A stretch of 64,000 bases of DNA from Ferruginibacter sp. Lineage in GTDB: Bacteria > Bacteroidota > Bacteroidia > Chitinophagales > Chitinophagaceae. The DNA is taken from contig NZ_JAQBNR010000005.1 in NCBI RefSeq assembly GCF_028288465.1, positions 178,937 to 242,936 on the forward strand, given 5' to 3'. The translations under genes were made by a program, and so were the position numbers. The first letter of the stretch is position 1; every line of letters starts with the position of its first letter. The notes under the pieces are model-generated. The model was not told the origin of the DNA and made no database searches. It saw nothing but the letters and a program-made list of their open reading frames with translations. Below, piece after piece: positions 53,800-62,875 of this stretch.

Positions 53800-56700
53800 A
53801 TGACAATACATAACAAACATGGTTTTTTCTTTCAGCTGCTAAGCTTTGTAATCATTGTGTTGCTGTATAGTTGCAGCAAGCATTTCAGCAGTTTACAAAA
53901 ATCAAGGGTTGCAACAAGCGATCCAATAAAAGCCGGTTTTATGAACCCTCCTGAATCTGCAAGGCCGGGCGTGTACTGGTATTTTATGGATGGAAACCGC
54001 ACCAAAGAATCCATGACCAAAGATCTTGAATCGATGAAAAAAGCAGGCATTGGAAACCTGGTTTTTTTAGAAGTAAATGTTGGTGTGCCGAGAGGCAAGG
54101 TTGATTTTTTAAGTGAGGAATGGCAGGACCTTTTTAAGCATGCAGTTAGAGAAGCAGAAAGACTGGGAATAGAAATTACGCTGGGTGTTGGTCCGGGATG
54201 GACTGGCAGCGGTGGCCCATGGGTACCTGCGTCACAATCGATGCAGCACCTCGTTAGCAGCACGCTATTGATCTCTGACACCAGCAGGCAACCAATTAAA
54301 TTGCCTTTGCCACTGCCAAAGAAACCTTATTTTGGTGAGGGCGGTTTTACGCCTGGGTTAAAAAAACAGTGGGATGATTTTTATAAAGACGTAGCCGTGC
54401 TCGCCTTTCCAACACCGGCTGTAAATAAAAAAATTACAGATGGAGAAGAGAAGGCATTGTATTACCGGGCACCTTATTCTTCTGCGCCGGGCACCAAAGA
54501 ATTTTTGCCTTCCCTGGCAAATTACGAAGCAGTACCAAAGGACGCTGTAATCACATCCAATACCATTATTGATCTTACCAATAAATTATTACCAGACGGA
54601 ACGCTTGACTGGAAAGCGCCACAAGGCAAATGGACCATCATGCGTTTTGGAAGCCGCAACAACGGGGCCGTTACAAGACCGGCACCTATACCCGGGCTGG
54701 GTTTTGAAGCCGATAAATTTGATACCATTGCGCTGGAGGCACATCTTAACCAATACATAGGAAAGCTGCTTAAAAAAATTGGTCAGCTGGATACATTGTC
54801 AGGAGGCGGTTTGAAGAAAATACACATGGATAGTTGGGAGATGGGCGCTCAAAACTGGACGGCACAATTCAGGCAACAGTTCATTAAAAGAAGGGGCTAC
54901 GATCCCTTGCCTTTTTACCCGGTGTATGATGGCAACATCGTGGGAAGCCTGGAGATAAGTGAACGCTTTCTATGGGACCTGCGGCAAACTTCGCAGGAAC
55001 TGGTACTGGAAAATCATGCGCAATATTTAAAGACCTACGCACACCGCCATGGCTGGAAATTATCCATTGAACCGTATGATATGAATCCTGCTGCAGACCT
55101 TGAACTCGGTGCTGTTGCTGATATTCCTATGTGCGAATTCTGGAGCAAGGCCTTCGGTTTTAATTCTTCTTTTAGTTGCGCAGAAGCTACTTCCATTGCG
55201 CATGTAAATGGCATACCGCTGGTGCCTGCAGAAGCCTTTACGGCAGATGACCGGGAAGGTTGGAAGCAATACCCGGGCTCGATGAAGGAGCAGGGCGACT
55301 GGGCTTTTGCAGCCGGCATCAACCGGTTTGTGTATCATACATTTCAAAGCCAAACCTTGCCGGATAATTTAAAACCCGGCATGACGATGGGGCCGTATGG
55401 CGTTCACTGGAACAGGAGTCAAACCTGGTGGCCGATGGTAGGCGGATATCACAACTATATTTCCCGTTGCCAGTTTGTGCTGCAGCAAGGCAGGGCCGTT
55501 GCAGATATTTTGTACCTCACACCGGAAGGCGCACCGCATGTGTTTCGTCCGCCCCATTCGGCACTTATTGGTGAAGAGCCAATCCGTGATCGCCGGGGCT
55601 TTAATTTTGACGGATGTTCTCCGGGTCAATTATTGTCTGCAAGTGTAAAGGATAACCAGGTAGTTTTTCCGGGAGGCGCTGCTTATAAAATACTCGTGTT
55701 GCCGGCTGTACAAACCATGACGCCCGCTTTACTTGAAAAAATAAAAACATTGGTTTATGAAGGTGCGATAGTCGTTGGTTCACCACCAATGAAATCACCG
55801 GGGTTATCAGGCTATCCCGCATGTGATGAACAGGTAAAGCAACTGGCGCAAACCATCTGGGGTACAACAGTAGTTCCGGATAATCAATCCATCCATACTT
55901 ACGGAAAAGGCAAAGTGGTATGGGGAAAGGCTGCGGCAGCTCAACTCGAAGGATTCTATCCCAATTATGATTTTACCGCAGCTTTATTAAAAGACATGCA
56001 GGTGGTCAATGATTTTGAATCAGCTGCCTCATTGCGTTATACGCACCGTATTACCGCTGACCAGGATATTTATTTTGTATCCAATAAAGCCAGCCAGTTA
56101 GTTAATACAACTTGTCTTTTCAGATCACAAAAAGGCAGACCAGAGTTGTGGGATCCATTGACTGGCGAAATAAAAATATTGCCTGAGTTTTCGAAAGCCA
56201 ATGGTCAAACAAGTATACCATTGCACTTTGATGCTTACCAAAGTTTTTTCATTGTTTTTAAAAATGATACCACTCAATCAGCAGTTCCTGAAAAGACAAA
56301 TTTTCCTGTCAGTAAAAATATAACCACCTTAAATGCAGCATGGACGGTGTCTTTTGATCCTGATTGGGGAGGCCCGAAAAAAATCACATTCGATTCACTT
56401 ATTGACTGGACCAAACATCCGGAACAGGGAATTAAATACTATTCTGGCATTGCTACCTACAAGCAAGCATTTGATGTGGATGGTGTTGTTAAAACAAAAA
56501 ACAACCGACTTTACCTGGACCTTGGAGAAGTAAAAAATATTGCCCGGGTAAAGTTGAATGGCAAAGATCTTGGCGTGGTTTGGACCGCTCCCTGGAAGGT
56601 AGAGATTACGTCAGCAGTAAAAGAAAAAAATAATCATTTGGAAATTGAAGTCGCTAACTTATGGCCCAACAGGCTGATAGGCGATGAGCAGTTTCCGGAC

Positions 56701-56862
56701 GATGGCATTAAAAATGAGCAATGGCCGGATTGGTTATTGAAAGGCCAGCCAAGAACGAGTGGCAGGTTTACGTTTACCACGTTTAAGCATTATGAAAAAG
56801 GAGCGCCGTTGTTTAAATCGGGATTGATTGGACCGGTTACGATTCAGCAGGCTGAGTTCTAA
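53800..56862 (+). CDS. GH106-like alpha-L-rhamnosidase, copy C (1020 aa)
   Basis: The leader ends in L-L-Y-S-C-S-K, a possible lipobox, so this copy may be a lipoprotein while A, B and D carry ordinary signal peptides. The N-terminal barrel has G-V-Y-W-Y-F-M-D-G-N-R-T-K-E-S-M-T-K-D-L. Acidic motifs are D-S-W-E (Asp344-Glu347), E-F-W (Glu446) and A-E-A-F-T (Glu478). The C-terminal sandwich contains N-R-L-I-G-D-E-Q-F-P and G-L-I-G-P-V. It lies 66 bp after the GH78-like gene. A pair of hairpins follows it, then copy D. Confidence 0.8.
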   Translation: MTIHNKHGFFFQLLSFVIIVLLYSCSKHFSSLQKSRVATSDPIKAGFMNPPESARPGVYWYFMDGNRTKESMTKDLESMKKAGIGNLVFLEVNVGVPRGKVDFLSEEWQDLFKHAVREAERLGIEITLGVGPGWTGSGGPWVPASQSMQHLVSSTLLISDTSRQPIKLPLPLPKKPYFGEGGFTPGLKKQWDDFYKDVAVLAFPTPAVNKKITDGEEKALYYRAPYSSAPGTKEFLPSLANYEAVPKDAVITSNTIIDLTNKLLPDGTLDWKAPQGKWTIMRFGSRNNGAVTRPAPIPGLGFEADKFDTIALEAHLNQYIGKLLKKIGQLDTLSGGGLKKIHMDSWEMGAQNWTAQFRQQFIKRRGYDPLPFYPVYDGNIVGSLEISERFLWDLRQTSQELVLENHAQYLKTYAHRHGWKLSIEPYDMNPAADLELGAVADIPMCEFWSKAFGFNSSFSCAEATSIAHVNGIPLVPAEAFTADDREGWKQYPGSMKEQGDWAFAAGINRFVYHTFQSQTLPDNLKPGMTMGPYGVHWNRSQTWWPMVGGYHNYISRCQFVLQQGRAVADILYLTPEGAPHVFRPPHSALIGEEPIRDRRGFNFDGCSPGQLLSASVKDNQVVFPGGAAYKILVLPAVQTMTPALLEKIKTLVYEGAIVVGSPPMKSPGLSGYPACDEQVKQLAQTIWGTTVVPDNQSIHTYGKGKVVWGKAAAAQLEGFYPNYDFTAALLKDMQVVNDFESAASLRYTHRITADQDIYFVSNKASQLVNTTCLFRSQKGRPELWDPLTGEIKILPEFSKANGQTSIPLHFDAYQSFFIVFKNDTTQSAVPEKTNFPVSKNITTLNAAWTVSFDPDWGGPKKITFDSLIDWTKHPEQGIKYYSGIATYKQAFDVDGVVKTKNNRLYLDLGEVKNIARVKLNGKDLGVVWTAPWKVEITSAVKEKNNHLEIEVANLWPNRLIGDEQFPDDGIKNEQWPDWLLKGQPRTSGRFTFTTFKHYEKGAPLFKSGLIGPVTIQQAEF

Positions 56863-56884
56863 GATTAGGAAGTCTTAACCTACC

Positions 56885-56979
56885 CCGACGGCGGCTTTCA
56901 GCCCCGTCGGCGGTTAAATAATAATCCTGGGCATGAAAGTTTTTATTCAACCTCCGTCAGGGTTTATAACCGCTGACGG
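56885..56979. repeat. REP-like double stem-loop between GH106 copies C and D
   Basis: CCGACGG (56885-56891) pairs with CCGTCGG (56904-56910), and CCGTCAG (56954-56960) pairs with CTGACGG (56973-56979). The two hairpins share a related core (CCGNC-G), suggesting a duplicated repeat. They could act as a terminator or mRNA processing site between the two genes. Confidence 0.55.
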
Positions 56980-57090
56980 GGTTATGCTGAGGATGAAATG
57001 TATCGATATATGATAATTTTCCATTTGCAGAAAGTCAGCATACTTTTTTAATAATGATTTAAATATTCCTAAAAAATAAGATTACGCTTT

Positions 57091-60000
57091 ATGTTCAACT
57101 CTTTGTTTTTTTGCCTGAACCACACAAAAAAAGTATTGTTCGGCGCAAGCTTGTTACTCTCTTCTGCGAATGTTTTTGCGCAACATGCGCCTGTTAAAAA
57201 CAGCAATGCATTTGCACGTTATGCCAACATGGAAAAAATATTTCTTCATCCAAAAGATGCTGTGCAGACAGGCGTTTACTGGTACTGGTTGTCGGGCAAT
57301 ATTTCTAAAGAAGGTGTTGTAAAAGATTTGGTGGCGATGAAAAAAGTAGGCATTAACCGGGCATTTATAGGAAATATAGAACAGCCAGATGTGGCACAGG
57401 GAAGGGTGAAATTTTTATCACCCGAATGGTGGGATGTTATGCATACTGCATTGAAGACCGCCACCAAATTAAATATCGAAATAGGTATTTTTAACAGCCC
57501 GGGCTGGAGCCAGTCCGGCGGCCCGTGGATAAAGCCCCAACAATCGATGCGCTACCTGGCAAGTTCAGAAACGAGTGTGAAGGGAGGTAGCCATGTCTCT
57601 ATCAAACTAAAAAAGCCAACAGAGCAGTTTCAGGATGTAAGGGTGATTGCTTTTCCTAAGCCAAAAGATTACGATGCAAACATAGCAGACAACTCGCCCA
57701 GGCTTACAAGCCCGTCTCTAAAAAATGTGCAGGCTTTGATGGATAAGGATACGGCTACAGAAGTAGCCATTCCGTTGGACAGCGTTGTAACTATCAACAT
57801 ACAAACTGACAAAGATTTTGAAGCAAGAAGCATGGTGTTGTATCCTTCACACCGCCCAATTATCGTCCATATACAATTGCAGGTAAATGCCGGCGACAGT
57901 TTTAAAACCGTTAAGGAATTTACCATTGACCGGAGTAATAGTGCTTTGAATGTTGGCTTTGATCCTTATGGGCGCATAGCCGTAGCGTTGCCTTCGACCA
58001 GTGCAAAATCATTCCGGTTAGTTGTCAGCAATCTTAAAACCAACTATACCACGTCATGGGGACCTGCACCCGATTCCACCTCCGGCATCCAGGAACTGCA
58101 GATTTTATCTTCACCAAAAGTGGAAAACTATATTGAAAAAACGCTCGCTAAAATGAGTCAAACTCCGTTCCCTTTATGGGGACAATATTTATGGCCTGAT
58201 CAAAATAATACAACAGATAAGCAACTGGCGATTGACCCTGCAGCAGTAAAAGATATTTCCAACCTGATGTCGGCTGATGGTGAACTGAATTGGGATGCAC
58301 CAGCAGGGGAGTGGATCATTGTTCGCTCTGGCATGGCGCCAACCGGCGTTACCAATTCGCCTGCACCACCCAATGGCACCGGGCTGGAAGTAGATAAGAT
58401 GAACAAGGATTACTTGGCCTGGCATTTTGATGCGTTTCTTGGCGGGATAATAAAACGTATTCCCGCTGAAGACCGCAAAACTTTTAAAATAGTTGTACAG
58501 GATAGTTATGAAACCGGCGGCCAAAACTGGACCGACAACATGATCGGAAAATTTAAAAAAGTGTATGGGTATGACCCTGCGCCTTACATTCCCGTGTTAT
58601 ATGGTAGCGTGGTGGGTAGTGAAGAAATGTCGAACCGTTTTTTGTGGGACCTGCGGCGTTTTATAGCCGACAAAGTTTCGTTTGAGTATGTGGGAGGGTT
58701 AAGAGAAATTAGCCATAAACATGGGTTAACCACATGGCTTGAAAACTACGGCCACTGGGGCTTTCCGGGCGAATTTTTGCAATATGGCGGACAGTCGGAT
58801 GAGATAGGGGGTGAGTTTTGGAGCGAGGGAGATTTGGGTAATATTGAAAACAGGGCAGCTTCTTCTTCGGCACATATTTATGGTAAAACAAAAGTTTCCG
58901 CAGAATCGTTTACCTGCGGAGGTGCCGCCTATTCAAGATATCCTGCAAAGATGAAACAGCGGGGTGACCGCTTTTTTACCGAAGGGATTAACAACACCGT
59001 GATGCATGTGTATATCGGGCAACCTTATAACGATAAACTACCCGGGGTGAATGCCGGTTTCAGCAATGAATTTAACCGCAATAATACCTGGTTTAATGAT
59101 ATGCCTTTGTTTACTGATTATTTGAAGCGCTGCAATTTTATGTTGCAGCAGGGAAGGTATGTGGCAGATGTGGCCTATTTTATTGGAGAAGATGCGCCCA
59201 AAATGACCGGTGTGTGCGTCCCGGCTTTACCCAAGGGATATTCATTTGACTACATCAACGCCGATGTGCTGAAAGAACGCATTAGAGTAAAAAATGGCCG
59301 GCTGGTTTTACCCAACGGTATTACTTACCGCATGTTGGTATTGCCTAAACTAACAACCATGCGGCCTGAGTTGCTGGCAACGATTCAGCAGATGGTAAAG
59401 CAAGGAGCGGTAGTATTTGGACCTGCACCCAAAAGTTCGCCAAGTCTGCAAGATTTTGCAACGGCAGACGAACAGGTATCAAAAATGGCTAAAGAAATGT
59501 GGGGTAATATTGACAGCACATCTGTAAAAGCAAATCATTACGGAAAGGGGATGGTGATCAGTGGCATGGATTTGCAGGAGGCGCTGACGATGATCAATGC
59601 TGCGCCGGATTGTAAAATAAATGGTGATGATTCGGTGTTGTTTATCCATAGAAAAATTAATACTGATGATGTCTACTTTCTTTCCAATCAAAAAAATAAA
59701 GCCATCAGTTTTAATGCGGCCTTGCAGGTAACCGGCAAACAGCCTGAGTTGTGGAACCCGGTAACAGGAGAGCATCGTGTGTTGCCCGCTTACTCCATTG
59801 ATAAAAATGAAACTACCATCCCATTAAAGCTGTACGAAAACGAAAGTTTATTTATTGTTTTCCGAACACCAGTGCTAGAAACTACTGAAGCAAATACGGC
59901 AGCAAATTTCCCCGCACAAACTATCGTCACTGAAATAAAAAATCCATGGCAGGTAAGTTTTGATGCAAGCCACTGGGGGCCTGCAAAGCCGGTTACTTTT

Positions 60001-60408
60001 GACACGCTGACCGACTGGACAAAAAGCGACAACCACAAGATAAAATATTACTCCGGTACCGCCATCTACCACAATAATTTTACTGTTGCTAACCCGAAAA
60101 ATAATCAACGCATATGGCTTGACGTGGGAGCCATGAATGCCATGGCTACCATAAAAATCAACGGCGTTGAAGCAGGCGGAGTATGGACTGCACCTTACCA
60201 GCTTGACGTCACGAAGTTCATTAAACAAGGCAACAACACACTGGATATAGCCGTGGTGAATACCTGGGTTAACCGGCTGATTGGAGATTTGCATCTGCCG
60301 GAAAAAGAACGTACAACATGGACAAATGTAAACCCTTACACAGTTGATTCTCCGCTGGAGCCCTCGGGTTTGCTGGGGCCTGTGTTGATAAAAGCGGAAA
60401 TTAAATAG
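57091..60408 (+). CDS. GH106-like alpha-L-rhamnosidase, copy D (1105 aa)
   Basis: Signal peptide about 1-30 (S-A-N-V-F-A-Q). The N-terminal barrel has G-V-Y-W-Y-W-L-S-G-N-I-S-K-E-G-V. Acidic motifs are D-S-Y-E (Asp471-Glu474), with Tyr replacing the Trp of the other copies, E-F-W (Glu575) and A-E-S-F-T (Glu605). The spacing matches copy A, and a discoidin-like segment (about 190-325) accounts for its extra length over B and C. The C-terminal sandwich ends G-L-L-G-P-V. The stop codon faces the stop of the efflux adaptor gene at only 6 bp, so transcription from both sides must end within coding DNA. Confidence 0.8.
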   Translation: MFNSLFFCLNHTKKVLFGASLLLSSANVFAQHAPVKNSNAFARYANMEKIFLHPKDAVQTGVYWYWLSGNISKEGVVKDLVAMKKVGINRAFIGNIEQPDVAQGRVKFLSPEWWDVMHTALKTATKLNIEIGIFNSPGWSQSGGPWIKPQQSMRYLASSETSVKGGSHVSIKLKKPTEQFQDVRVIAFPKPKDYDANIADNSPRLTSPSLKNVQALMDKDTATEVAIPLDSVVTINIQTDKDFEARSMVLYPSHRPIIVHIQLQVNAGDSFKTVKEFTIDRSNSALNVGFDPYGRIAVALPSTSAKSFRLVVSNLKTNYTTSWGPAPDSTSGIQELQILSSPKVENYIEKTLAKMSQTPFPLWGQYLWPDQNNTTDKQLAIDPAAVKDISNLMSADGELNWDAPAGEWIIVRSGMAPTGVTNSPAPPNGTGLEVDKMNKDYLAWHFDAFLGGIIKRIPAEDRKTFKIVVQDSYETGGQNWTDNMIGKFKKVYGYDPAPYIPVLYGSVVGSEEMSNRFLWDLRRFIADKVSFEYVGGLREISHKHGLTTWLENYGHWGFPGEFLQYGGQSDEIGGEFWSEGDLGNIENRAASSSAHIYGKTKVSAESFTCGGAAYSRYPAKMKQRGDRFFTEGINNTVMHVYIGQPYNDKLPGVNAGFSNEFNRNNTWFNDMPLFTDYLKRCNFMLQQGRYVADVAYFIGEDAPKMTGVCVPALPKGYSFDYINADVLKERIRVKNGRLVLPNGITYRMLVLPKLTTMRPELLATIQQMVKQGAVVFGPAPKSSPSLQDFATADEQVSKMAKEMWGNIDSTSVKANHYGKGMVISGMDLQEALTMINAAPDCKINGDDSVLFIHRKINTDDVYFLSNQKNKAISFNAALQVTGKQPELWNPVTGEHRVLPAYSIDKNETTIPLKLYENESLFIVFRTPVLETTEANTAANFPAQTIVTEIKNPWQVSFDASHWGPAKPVTFDTLTDWTKSDNHKIKYYSGTAIYHNNFTVANPKNNQRIWLDVGAMNAMATIKINGVEAGGVWTAPYQLDVTKFIKQGNNTLDIAVVNTWVNRLIGDLHLPEKERTTWTNVNPYTVDSPLEPSGLLGPVLIKAEIK

Positions 60409-60414
60409 TTCTTG

Positions 60415-61548
60415 TTACTCCGCTTTATTTTTCATCATCATCAATAATGAATAGGCACCTTTGGTTACAAATTCGGCCGTGGCCAAATCGCTGTTTGCAG
60501 GTATGGTAATCTCGGTGAATCCATTTTCACTTTCGCCCGTAGTTATTTCTGTCATTTCAAACTGATTATTGCCTTTCACTTTATACACATATTGTTTGCT
60601 TTCAAAGCGCACAATGGCATCTGTCGGCAGCGCAAAAGCCTGGTTATTTTTTACTTCAATTTCTGCATTCATGTAGGTCCCCGGAACCAGCGTCTTATCG
60701 TATTGTTCAAAATGACAATGCACTTCTGTATTGCCTTCCATGGAAAGATCTTTGCCAATCAATAAGATTTCGCAGGCGTATTTTTTTTCAGGATTATTGT
60801 TGGTATATGCGATCAATTTTTGACCGATGTATAATTTGTTGACATTTTTTTCAAACACTTTTAATGCCAGGTGAATATCAGATACATTGATCAGCTCAAA
60901 CAGCACTTCGGTTGAAGAAACATACTTGCCGATGTTTACATTCACTTTGGAAACGTAGCCATTGATGGGAGAATAAATGTTAATACTTGGAGAAATGGTT
61001 GTTTCATTTATTTTGCTGATGTTAATACCTGCCAGCTGTAATTTCGCCGCCAGCGAGGTCATCAATACCTGTTGACTTTTATAATCCGCTTCTGCCTGCT
61101 GGTAAACTTTGTCGCTGCTGGACTGGCTTTGGTTTAGTTCTTTCTGCCGCTTGTATTCATTTTCTAAAAAGCCGATTTTTGCTTTGGCGGTTAAATAATC
61201 CTGCTGCAGCTGAATGTACTGCTGGTCCTGCATCACTGCTATTACCTGGCCTTTATTTACATGCATACCTGGGAGCAATTGCGTAGTTTTTAAATATCCT
61301 CCCAAAGGAACGCTGATGGATACCATGTTTTGTGGAGGTACATCTATTTTACCGTTTAATTTCAGCACAGATGAAATTTCACGTTGTTCCATTTTGCCCG
61401 TTGCGATGCCGGCATTTTTGAGTTGCTGCGATGTTAATGCAACGCCTTTTTCTTCTCCGGCGGCCGCTGTTTTTTCTTCGCTGTCGTTCTTTGCGCCGCA
61501 GGCTGAAAGGACGATGATTACCGATGCAAAAACTATGATGTGTTTCAT
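60415..61548 (-). CDS. RND efflux periplasmic adaptor (CusB/HlyD-type membrane-fusion protein)
   Basis: The protein is 377 aa with lipobox I-V-L-S-A-C (Cys17). The membrane-fusion protein layout is recognisable: a barrel-sandwich half (G-Y-L-K-T-T-Q-L-L-P-G-M-H-V-N-K-G-Q), an alpha-helical hairpin (about 110-175), the second lipoyl half (I-N-G-Y-V-S-K-V-N-V-N-I-G-K-Y-V) and beta-barrel/proximal domains. It links the inner-membrane pump to the outer-membrane channel. It is the last gene of the minus-strand operon, starting 10 bp after the TolC-type gene. Heavy-metal substrate is inferred from the CusA-like pump at the window edge. Confidence 0.87.
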   Translation of the reverse strand: MKHIIVFASVIIVLSACGAKNDSEEKTAAAGEEKGVALTSQQLKNAGIATGKMEQREISSVLKLNGKIDVPPQNMVSISVPLGGYLKTTQLLPGMHVNKGQVIAVMQDQQYIQLQQDYLTAKAKIGFLENEYKRQKELNQSQSSSDKVYQQAEADYKSQQVLMTSLAAKLQLAGINISKINETTISPSINIYSPINGYVSKVNVNIGKYVSSTEVLFELINVSDIHLALKVFEKNVNKLYIGQKLIAYTNNNPEKKYACEILLIGKDLSMEGNTEVHCHFEQYDKTLVPGTYMNAEIEVKNNQAFALPTDAIVRFESKQYVYKVKGNNQFEMTEITTGESENGFTEITIPANSDLATAEFVTKGAYSLLMMMKNKAE

Positions 61549-61558
61549 TATTAAATGA

Positions 61559-62776
61559 TTATTGGTTGTTAAAATAATTGAGCTGAATAATGGATTCGTT
61601 CAGATTTTTAATGGCTTCCGTGTAGTCGCTTTTTACAACCACCGATTGGTTGATGAGCTGCACCCACTCAAGGTAATTGATGCTGCCATTTGCCAGTTGC
61701 AGGTTGGCAGTACTGGTAATAAGCGAAGCATTTTTTAAGGCAGCTGTTTCGAAATACTGCACTGTTTGTTTGTATTTATTATACTGCGCAACAGCAGCAG
61801 CATACTCCGACTGAATATTTTGCATGCCGGCAGTATAATTGTGTGCTGCTATTTGCCTGCTGAATTTAGCGCTGTTTATTTTTTCTTTTTGCGCTTTGGC
61901 AAACAGGGGAATACCAATGCCGATTTGTATAGCATTAAAGCGTTTGCCACTTCCATAAATTTTATTATCGGCACCTGTGCCCTTTATACTTGTGTTACTG
62001 TAACCGGCAAGCAAATCAGGCAACAGTTTGCTTTTTTCGACGTCAATAGATGCGAGGGCTATTTGCTCCTGTTGTTGTATCAGTTGCATGGAGGCGTGTT
62101 CTCTCAACTTCGTGGTGTCTGCAGTAGCGGCCAGCTCCATTTTTACAGGTTCTGGCTCCGGAACAAACAGGGTAGTGGTGTTCAGGAGCAATTGAAACTG
62201 TAATTGCAATACGGCAACATCCTGTTGTAATTGTTGCTGCTGTATATGGATTTGTCCCAATTGTGTTTCAGCACTTACTTTTTCCAGCAAATTACTTTCG
62301 CCTTTTTCCAAACGTAAAGCTGCCTTTTTGTAAAACGCTGTGTACAGGCTGTCTAAATATTGAAGCAGCTGTTTTTTTTGCTCAACATACACCATTGTAT
62401 AAAATAGCTGTGCTACTTGTTTTTTAAGTACCGCTTTTTTTACAGCAACGTTGAGCAGGCTGCTTTTCCATTCCTGCTGCAACAATTCTTTTTGGCTGGA
62501 ATAAACTTTTGGAAGACTAAAATTTTGTGTGATGCCAAATTTTGTATCGGTGTAAATACTGTTTATCTGCCCCGCGTCGGCCAAAATGTTTGTCTTTGGT
62601 AAAGCCGTAGCTGTATTGATCAGTAACTGCTGGTACTGGGCTTTCAACTGTTCATTTTTTACCAGCAGATTATTCTTCAGCGCAGTATCAACAGCGGCTT
62701 TCAGGCTAACCGGCACCTGGGCTTCGGATATCCCGCAGATAGCGCAGATGACCGCAGATATTATTAGTTGTTTCAT
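61559..62776 (-). CDS. TolC/CzcC-family outer-membrane efflux channel
   Basis: The protein is 405 aa with signal peptide 1-19 (G-I-S-E-A-Q). Two long heptad-rich helical stretches separated by beta segments are typical of the outer-membrane efflux protein family: A-V-D-T-A-L-K-N-N-L near the start, T-Q-N-F-S-L-P in the strand region and G-I-G-I-P-L-F-A-K-A-Q-K-E-K-I in the second half. It forms a trimeric channel through the outer membrane and periplasm. It lies between the CusA-like pump (99 bp upstream) and the adaptor gene. Separate genes are notable because many relatives fuse CusA with this channel. Confidence 0.87.
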   Translation of the reverse strand: MKQLIISAVICAICGISEAQVPVSLKAAVDTALKNNLLVKNEQLKAQYQQLLINTATALPKTNILADAGQINSIYTDTKFGITQNFSLPKVYSSQKELLQQEWKSSLLNVAVKKAVLKKQVAQLFYTMVYVEQKKQLLQYLDSLYTAFYKKAALRLEKGESNLLEKVSAETQLGQIHIQQQQLQQDVAVLQLQFQLLLNTTTLFVPEPEPVKMELAATADTTKLREHASMQLIQQQEQIALASIDVEKSKLLPDLLAGYSNTSIKGTGADNKIYGSGKRFNAIQIGIGIPLFAKAQKEKINSAKFSRQIAAHNYTAGMQNIQSEYAAAVAQYNKYKQTVQYFETAALKNASLITSTANLQLANGSINYLEWVQLINQSVVVKSDYTEAIKNLNESIIQLNYFNNQ

Positions 62777-62875
62777 GAATGGTTTGCTTTTTATAAAAAT
62801 TGTTTGGTGATAATGTGGACATGCTTACCTGAAAAAGACGGCGGGATCAGGGAATACTTTTCTCCCGCATATAGT

